From Bacteriovoracia bacterium (lineage in GTDB: Bacteria > Bdellovibrionota > Bacteriovoracia > Bacteriovoracales > Bacteriovoracaceae), in contig JAUIIL010000002.1 of the NCBI GenBank assembly GCA_030431635.1, positions 62,001 through 126,000 on the forward strand: 64,000 bases of DNA. The letters run 5' to 3'. The position numbers and the translations under genes were made by a program. Below the pieces are notes generated by a model that saw nothing but the letters and a program-made list of their open reading frames with translations, was not told the origin of the DNA and ran no database searches. Positions 59,601 to 64,000 of the stretch are shown piece after piece (position 1 is the first letter of the stretch; the number at the start of each line of letters is the position of its first letter).

Positions 59601-61015
59601 CTCCCCCTTCAATGAGTAGTGTTTTAGTCGGAGGGGTTGGTCCCAATATAACAAGTATAACAATTCCAACGAATGGAACATACACTGAGAATGAAAATTT
59701 AGACTTTATTATCAACTGGAACAAAGTCGTTACCATAACGGGAACTCCTCGAATAGCAATAACACTTGACAGTGGTACAGTGTATGCCGATTACTTTTCA
59801 GGTAGTGGGAGTGCTACCACTGTTTTTCGCTATAGTGTTGCTGCTAATGATGAAGATAGTAGTGGAATAGCTCTAACTTCACCTCTTGATCTAAATGCTA
59901 CTGGAACTATTAAAGATAGTTCTAATAATAATGCTTCACTAAGTTTTTCTCCTCCATCAACAAACGCCATTTTAGTTGATGCCGTTATCCCCACAATCAG
60001 CAGCGTGAGTGCTCCCTCAAATAATACTTATACAAGTGGGCAAAATTTAGATTTCACAGTTACCTTCAGTGAAAATGTCACTGTTTCGAATACTCCAAGA
60101 ATGACCATAACTCTTAGCTCTGGTACCGTTTATGCAAACTATCTCTCAGGGGCGGGTTCCAGTTCTCTTATTTTTCGTTATACAGTCGGTGCCAGTGACG
60201 AAGATAGTAACGGGATTGTTTTAGTTTCACCTATAGATCTTAACACTATCGGAGTGATTTCTGATAGTGCAGGTAATAACTCCGTATTAAGCTTTTCTCC
60301 TCCTTCAACGAGCTCTATTTTAATAGGAAATCCAAACCCCATAATTACGTCAATTTCACTACCACCAGATGGGGATTACGCGACATCTGATAATCTTGAT
60401 ATTGTGGTTCATTTTAGCGAGGTTGTGAATGTAACTGGAACACCAAAACTCACTCTTACCTTTGGTTCGGGAAGTGTTAGTGCAAATTATTTTGCAGGTA
60501 CTGGAACAAGTAGTCTAACTTTTCGCTATACAGTGCAATCTTCAGATGCTGATAGTGATGGAATTGTTTTGGTTTCTCCTCTTAATACACCAGGATCAAT
60601 TCGAATTCGGGATATTGACTCCAATGATGCCCAAGAAACATTTACCCCGCCAGATAGCTCAGGAATAACAATTAACTCTGCTGGCGGAGGTGCAAGTCTA
60701 CAGTGGGATGTCTCTTCTCATGATTATGGTCAAAGTAATGTTAATATTTCTCAAACCTTTACTGTAACTAATAACGGAACGGCCACCAGTAACACTCTTA
60801 GTGTTTCTATAGGAGGGGCTGATACCTCTAAGTTTGAAATCGATGTTATTAATGATAATTGCTCAGGTCTGACTCTAGCCGTTTCTGCAAGTTGTAGTGT
60901 TGATGTTATTTTTAAAGGTGGAGCAGGAGGAGCGAAGAGAGTTTACAATGCTACTGTTGATATCTCTGATGGAGCTTCAAGTAGTACAATTACGATTCAA
61001 GGTGAAAAAATATGA
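56693..61015 (+). CDS. Giant multidomain lipoprotein with Ig-like and tandem beta repeats
   Basis: 1440 residues. A lipoprotein signal (LRLILTFFILIFLNSCGVKE, lipobox LNSC) is followed by two copies of a three-part block: VTGxx-WGC module, then two fibronectin/Ig-like domains (WSASSDTNGVDHYEVSLGT; WSAVIDSCSGVAFYEVALGT). About 640 residues on, six tandem repeats of about 115 residues start with PPSDGTY, each with the signature VYADYLSGSGTSSLTFRYTV. The C-terminal 110 residues are a choice-of-anchor-D/ASH-type beta sandwich. Start: ATG 56693, or TTG 56705 with GGAGAG 5 nt upstream. This is an adhesin-like surface or outer-membrane protein, ending 4 bp inside the next gene. Confidence 0.85.
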   Translation: MERTLRLILTFFILIFLNSCGVKESVEEGKKRSSQASTPQVFSVTGLSNSSIPVQTKIWSWGCYNPKGNPCEYRYAINTNPSFVFLSESFSPAPTTDALSAIDGTYYLHIQARDSVTLEETENPLTVQAILDNTAPTIPAGGSVLSNYTSNPAFSSLFSWSASSDTNGVDHYEVSLGTTVGATDIVSWTNISSVTTYRFSGLSLSDGVQYYPSVRAHDQAGNISNVHSNFGSFCSDTTAPTAPSGLNLAGTAYLVNSPTLSWSAVIDSCSGVAFYEVALGTTSGGSDVVNWTNVGTNLNYQFTTLSPELEIGQNYYMSVRATDAAGLVGPAASSSVFQIPSTLNVTGIATDLTPTKSKIWVWGCDSAPCNYRYVVNQNTTHDFNGESFGLVATDSILSGNGNYYLHVQAKTLTNSAVSPVLSVSVIIDNTAPTTPSSLSLSQAFTTSASQAPTITWGASNDLNGVVDYEVGLGTLVGGVNILPFTSDGNDLSSTISGLSLVEGLSYYATVRALDEAGNISATASTTSFCYDNTAPSSVTSISNGSDSLLSRTPTHTWVAATDSCSGINFYELAVGSSAGATDIASWTNIGNVTSYQLTGLSLSPNTNYYTSIRATDLAGFVSTVATSAAWQVDNPYITNISPPSDGTYSQNGNLDFVVTFSKNVVVTNSPRIAITLDSGLVYADYLSGSGTNSITFRYTVSSGHSDSNGIVLSSSIDLNSTGSIVDSLSSSEAILSFTPPSTTGILVDGVGPTITGISPPSNSTYGASENLDFTVNFTEAVTVVNNPRVIISLNSGTVYADYLSGSGSSSLIFRYTVNTNDEDNDGLTLTSPLDLNSSGTIKDSSGNNADLTFTPPTTSGVLVDALAPTILSITAPSDGTYTSGQNLDFVVNFSESITVTNTPRLQVELDSGTVYANYLSGNGTSSLTFRYTIQLGDSDVNGISLASPIDLNTTGVLADSATNSADLTFSPPSMSSVLVGGVGPNITSITIPTNGTYTENENLDFIINWNKVVTITGTPRIAITLDSGTVYADYFSGSGSATTVFRYSVAANDEDSSGIALTSPLDLNATGTIKDSSNNNASLSFSPPSTNAILVDAVIPTISSVSAPSNNTYTSGQNLDFTVTFSENVTVSNTPRMTITLSSGTVYANYLSGAGSSSLIFRYTVGASDEDSNGIVLVSPIDLNTIGVISDSAGNNSVLSFSPPSTSSILIGNPNPIITSISLPPDGDYATSDNLDIVVHFSEVVNVTGTPKLTLTFGSGSVSANYFAGTGTSSLTFRYTVQSSDADSDGIVLVSPLNTPGSIRIRDIDSNDAQETFTPPDSSGITINSAGGGASLQWDVSSHDYGQSNVNISQTFTVTNNGTATSNTLSVSIGGADTSKFEIDVINDNCSGLTLAVSASCSVDVIFKGGAGGAKRVYNATVDISDGASSSTITIQGEKI
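58590..60680 (+). repeat. Six tandem copies of an about 346-bp coding repeat
   Basis: Each unit begins near a -P-P-S-x-G-T-Y- segment, at about 58590, 58945, 59290, 59640, 59990 and 60335, and codes for about 115 residues with a conserved FRYTV core. The copies differ at many synonymous positions, so they are old, but the spacing is regular to a few bases. The last two-thirds of the gene is made of these. Confidence 0.8.
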
Positions 61016-61815
61016 TGAAAGTATTAATGCTCATTTTATTTATGAGAAGTGTCTCTTTTGCAGATGTTGAAGAATGCATTTATCAAGGAAAGATTTATGG
61101 AGATGGCCGTCCTTCATCTGGAATAGGTGACGAGTGTGAAAGAGATTTGAAACCAATGGCGCCTTCTCATGCCTTTGATACGAATGAAGAGCTAGAAGTT
61201 TTTGGGTATCAAAATATTATTTTTATTAAAAATAATATTAATGGGAAGAAAAGTTACTTGGCCGGAAATCAGACAAAAGTCTCTTCTATTTGGGCCGTAG
61301 ATATAGATTCAATCAATAATACTGTCGCTGTAGTAGTTAATAAACCAAAAGAAATATTTACTTTTCCACTTAAATACGGTGGAAATATCAACGCTTATTA
61401 CCGTCTAGGAGGAGAAGAGGTGGAGTGTGCAACGAATGTTGTTGTTCATCCTTACTTAGAAGAACTTGTTGTTTTGTGTAGAGAGGAGTCTTTAATAAAA
61501 TTTTTTAGACGAGAGGCTAAAAAGGGAGGAAGGGAACCAGAAGGCAAAAATAATACTGAAGTTGTTCGTGTTTTAAACACAAGTCAATTCCCTGATGATG
61601 TTACTTTTTCTGAAAAAAGAAGAGAAATGTATGTATTGGACTCAAAAAAGAAAAAAGTCTATGTCTACAATTGGAGTGCTACTGATAACGAAGATCCTAA
61701 AGAAGAGATAGATTTTGTTGGAGAAGGTTTTATTAGAATTGAATCTATTCATAATAAACTCTTTTTGTATAAAAAGTTTGGACAAAAGAGGAAAGCCATT
61801 TACGAATTCAGGTAA
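61012..61815 (+). CDS. Exported partner of the giant lipoprotein, unknown function
   Basis: 267 residues. A signal peptide (MMKVLMLILFMRSVSFAD, cut near residue 17) is followed by a beta-rich protein. Repeats of the form VSSIWAVDIDSINNTVAVVVNKP, ATNVVVHPYLEELVVLC and PDDVTFSEKRREMYVLDS suggest propeller-like blades. I cannot name a family. It overlaps the giant gene by 4 bp (ATGA), so they are coupled and probably act together at the cell surface. The stop lies 4 bp from the convergent DUF177 gene. Confidence 0.7.
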   Translation: MMKVLMLILFMRSVSFADVEECIYQGKIYGDGRPSSGIGDECERDLKPMAPSHAFDTNEELEVFGYQNIIFIKNNINGKKSYLAGNQTKVSSIWAVDIDSINNTVAVVVNKPKEIFTFPLKYGGNINAYYRLGGEEVECATNVVVHPYLEELVVLCREESLIKFFRREAKKGGREPEGKNNTEVVRVLNTSQFPDDVTFSEKRREMYVLDSKKKKVYVYNWSATDNEDPKEEIDFVGEGFIRIESIHNKLFLYKKFGQKRKAIYEFR

Positions 61816-61819
61816 GAAA

Positions 61820-62359
61820 TTATTGTTTTACCTCTTCACTAAAATCCTCTTTAGTAGGGTAAGGATCTACATTGAGATAAATTTGTTCATGAAGAGTTTC
61901 TTTTAAGTCTGCTTGGCCACGGTTTAGAAAATAGAGCTCGAAGACATCATTTTCAATAAAAAGCTCTGTAAGCTCTTCATACTCAGAGCTTTTTTCAAAA
62001 CTCTCATTGAGAAAACAAGCTTGAAATTTGACGAAAAGGATTTGCTCGATGGGTGTTAGAGTTTTTACACACTCTGTAGTAAATGTCCCATCAACTTGAA
62101 CTTTAACAAGAGCAAATTCTCCGAACTGCCCTTTATGCCTTTTACCGATTTCCATTTTAATGTTGAGGTTTGTATGTGAGAGTTTTTCATCATCACTTTC
62201 CTCTGAATTTTTCTCATTAAGCTCAATAAGGAGCTCTTTGACCCAATCATTATTTTTCTCGCTAAGCTCAAAACGATCAAACCCACTAGCAGGCAGAAAA
62301 GAGAGTTTTACTTGAGCTGGGATAAGGTTTTCTAACTGGTTATAAATACGTTTAGTCAT
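61820..62359 (-). CDS. DUF177 (YceD-like) protein
   Basis: 179 residues. The C-terminal half matches DUF177: VKVQVDGTFTTECVKTLTP (an altered form of the usual V-x-G-x-x-x-x-C-x-RC), then VFELYFLNRGQADLKETLHEQIYLNVD with the typical D-L-x-E-x-x-x-EQ-x-x-L. The N-terminal half is charged and divergent. YceD is linked to ribosome assembly and rRNA. It normally begins the rpmF-plsX-fabH operon. Here it lies 5.4 kb upstream of rpmF on the same strand, with two opposite genes between. Confidence 0.7.
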   Translation of the reverse strand: MTKRIYNQLENLIPAQVKLSFLPASGFDRFELSEKNNDWVKELLIELNEKNSEESDDEKLSHTNLNIKMEIGKRHKGQFGEFALVKVQVDGTFTTECVKTLTPIEQILFVKFQACFLNESFEKSSEYEELTELFIENDVFELYFLNRGQADLKETLHEQIYLNVDPYPTKEDFSEEVKQ

Positions 62360-62443
62360 GATGAAAGAACATTATAAGATGAGTACTTTTTTGGCAATAA
62401 AAGAGTTTGGAGCAATGAAAAAATAAAGATAATATAAGCTATC

Positions 62444-62965
62444 ATGGATAGTATCTTCATTGCAGGCTTACCGGGCTCTGGAAAATCTACTTTTCTAAAG
62501 AAGCTTTTTAAGTTGAAAAGTTTCTCGAGGTTTACTCTTGTAGATCTTGATTTATATCTTCAGGAAAATGTTCTAGGACACGATATTGCTTCTTACATAG
62601 AGAAAGAGGGATGGGAGAGTTTCAGAGGACATGAACAAAAAGTTATCCAAGAGCTAAGTGAGAATTCAGATATCATTATCTCTTTAGGAGGCGGAAGCTT
62701 AACACAGGAAATGCTTCAGCAAGATTTCAATATTTTTTGGATCAGTAGCTCTGTAAACGAATGTTGGGAAAGAATCAAAAACGATAAAAAAAGACCTTTG
62801 GTTTCTCTTGGAGAGAAAAAGGTGAAAGAGATTCTCGAAGAAAGGATTCAGTTGTCTCGTGGTCTTAAAACATTAAATTTTCCATTAAAACTGCAAGAGC
62901 TTTGTTCGATGATGGAAATTCAACTAGTTAAAGATGACCCTGAACAAATAATAAAGCTTAATTAA
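62444..62965 (+). CDS. aroK: Shikimate-kinase-like P-loop kinase
   Basis: 173 residues, the normal length. P-loop IAGLPGSGKSTFLKKL, the substrate-binding VDLDLYLQ (D-x-D), FRGHEQKVI (F-R-x-x-E), the Walker-B-like ISLGGGSLTQ and KKRPLVS lid. These match shikimate kinase, which phosphorylates shikimate in aromatic amino acid biosynthesis. A related gluconate or other small kinase is less likely. It is divergent from the DUF177 gene 84 bp away. Confidence 0.85.
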   Translation: MDSIFIAGLPGSGKSTFLKKLFKLKSFSRFTLVDLDLYLQENVLGHDIASYIEKEGWESFRGHEQKVIQELSENSDIIISLGGGSLTQEMLQQDFNIFWISSSVNECWERIKNDKKRPLVSLGEKKVKEILEERIQLSRGLKTLNFPLKLQELCSMMEIQLVKDDPEQIIKLN

Positions 62966-62984
62966 GGATGTTTCTTCACTTTTC

Positions 62985-63013
62985 TTGTCAAAATTGCTGT
63001 GGCAGGCAATAAT
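62985..63013 (+). promoter_or_regulatory. Sigma70-type promoter for the last gene
   Basis: TTGTCA at 62985-62990 and AATAAT at 63008-63013, each one base off consensus, are separated by exactly 17 bp. The next gene starts at 63079, giving a leader of about 60 nt. It lies just after the aroK-like stop. Confidence 0.6.
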
Positions 63014-63078
63014 GAGTAGATGGGCGTAGGGGCAGGTAACTGACTATTTTGCTAGGCGCGTTTTCATAGGATGAAACC

Positions 63079-64000
63079 ATGGACTCAAGAAAAGAAAAGA
63101 AAAAAGAACTGACAGTGGCCATTGTCCTTAAGGACATTAAGAAAGCTCAAGAAATTTCAATTATTCTTAGAGAGTATTCTATCTTTGGACATTTTTATCA
63201 AAGCTTGGATCAGTTTTGGGTTGATATAAAAAGTGAAGTCCCAGATCTTGCGATTGTCGATCTTCAAATGATGAGTCATGGTGAAGTCAGACTTAAAAAC
63301 CATCCCCTTGTTATTGAGGAAAAAGTACCACTTGCTTTTTATTATAATGAAAGCTCTGCTGTTTTACTTAATTCAACTTACGGTTTATTTAATTTTGGGC
63401 ATATCAAAGAAGAGTTTAATTTAAGAGGGCAGATTGAACAAATTTTAAAACGTAGAGAGGAGTTTGTTCGTCTTAGAGAAGATAAGGAAATCTTAGAAGA
63501 AAGAGTGTCCCGTCTGAGAAGAAGAAACGCTAAAGTTATTTCTGAAATTTTTGACATTAAAAATGTAACATCTCAGCAACAACTTGCTTTAAAAATAGGA
63601 CAGGAAGTTGATAAAAACCTTCAAAAATTTAATTTTCTTGAAAGCTTAGGGATTGTTTTTCAAGCTTGGCAGGATGTAAATAAGTTCTCAATTTATGAAC
63701 TTAATATTCGTAAAGAAAGACTCATTTCTCAACCACTACTTAAATCTAAATATATAACTCTACCATCTCTTTACCTAGGAAAGAAAATCGAGCAAGGCAT
63801 TGAAGGTTTTGTCTCAGATATGGCCACTCAGGTCAGTCGGGATATTATGGGTAAGGGAATTAAAACGATTAAAATTAAAGGAGAAGGGCAAAAAGTAAAA
63901 ATGCTTTTAATGCTTGAAGTGAACGAAGATAGATTTGAGGGATTTTCTTGGTCGCTATTTGAAATGATTTTAAGTGGTATATATTCTCGAACGATGATTG
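63079..64000 (+). CDS. Receiver-like protein with coiled coil (partial, 3' end off window)
   Basis: At least 307 residues. The start ATG 63079 has AGGA about 8 nt before it; an ATG at 63071 in another frame closes after 13 codons. Residues about 10-125 resemble a receiver domain: TVAIVLKDIKKAQEI at the start and the putative phosphoacceptor D61 in PDLAIVDLQMMSHG. The rest of the acidic pocket is not obvious. A charged coiled coil (RREEFVRLREDKEILEERVS) at about 133-155 joins it to an alpha/beta region of at least 140 residues without a recognised family. It recalls the receiver-like proteins at the left edge of the window. Confidence 0.7.
   Translation, partial: MDSRKEKKKELTVAIVLKDIKKAQEISIILREYSIFGHFYQSLDQFWVDIKSEVPDLAIVDLQMMSHGEVRLKNHPLVIEEKVPLAFYYNESSAVLLNSTYGLFNFGHIKEEFNLRGQIEQILKRREEFVRLREDKEILEERVSRLRRRNAKVISEIFDIKNVTSQQQLALKIGQEVDKNLQKFNFLESLGIVFQAWQDVNKFSIYELNIRKERLISQPLLKSKYITLPSLYLGKKIEQGIEGFVSDMATQVSRDIMGKGIKTIKIKGEGQKVKMLLMLEVNEDRFEGFSWSLFEMILSGIYSRTMI

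Noticed and set aside
1-64000. CRISPR arrays, tRNA or rRNA genes, transposases, prophage
   Set aside because: I saw no regularly spaced direct repeats with unique spacers, no tRNA cloverleaf, no rRNA and no transposase or phage gene. Reading by eye could miss a single tRNA.

Overview
The window is AT-rich (my impression is mid-30s percent G+C), densely packed and free of recognisable insertion sequences, prophage, CRISPR arrays or tRNA/rRNA genes. It looks like the chromosome of a free-living or predatory Gram-negative bacterium. Lipobox lipoproteins, many signal peptides, a flagellin, PilZ and receiver-domain proteins, a giant repeat lipoprotein and a two-domain Kazal protein recall the Bdellovibrionota, especially low-GC Bacteriovorax/Halobacteriovorax-like organisms. 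The lineage is inferred from gene content and cannot be proven here.

Layout. Positions 1-5.6 kb: receiver-domain proteins, an acetyltransferase, a lexA unit (lexA, a 68-aa protein, a possible 20-aa hydrophobic peptide, then a hairpin) with unusual direct-repeat operators, and a run with a DCC protein, SpoVG and small membrane proteins. 5.6-16.5 kb: infA, an orphan peptide-binding protein with a probable ATT start, a glutamine amidotransferase, a thiolase, an ABC ATPase/permease pair, flagellin, a dihydrouridine synthase and YjbQ. 16.6-19.8 kb: an Arg/Glu-rich secreted repeat protein, then a compact MNIO (DUF692) RiPP module: a secreted Cys-repeat precursor, the DUF692 enzyme, a DUF2063 partner and a TetR regulator. 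It also has a candidate operator and a terminator-like hairpin after the precursor.

19.8-33 kb: a large secreted unknown, PilZ, an M48-like protease, TerB, an alpha/beta-hydrolase-OsmC fusion, a translationally coupled trio (SelO-like protein without the usual lysine, S51 peptidase, FMN glutamate-synthase-like enzyme), a Kir-type potassium channel, pirin and DoxX with a divergent LysR gene. 33-49.9 kb: maf, deoC, lipB-lipA, an orphan ABC ATPase, oxyR, an MFS carrier, a partial arginine-succinyltransferase set (astD, astA, aminotransferase), a DUF1338 protein, a fused 2-oxoacid dehydrogenase E1, nusB and nrdR.

50-62.4 kb: a two-Kazal protein, then the fatty-acid operon rpmF, fabH, fabD, fabG, acpP, fabF, glyA. 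Its usual first gene (DUF177/yceD) is separated from rpmF by an oppositely oriented 5.1-kb pair, a 1440-aa lipoprotein with its partner. The window ends with a shikimate-kinase-like gene and the start of another receiver/coiled-coil protein behind a good sigma70-type promoter.

The most promising system is the DUF692 RiPP module. The SelO-like/S51/FMN trio and the lexA-linked small genes come next.
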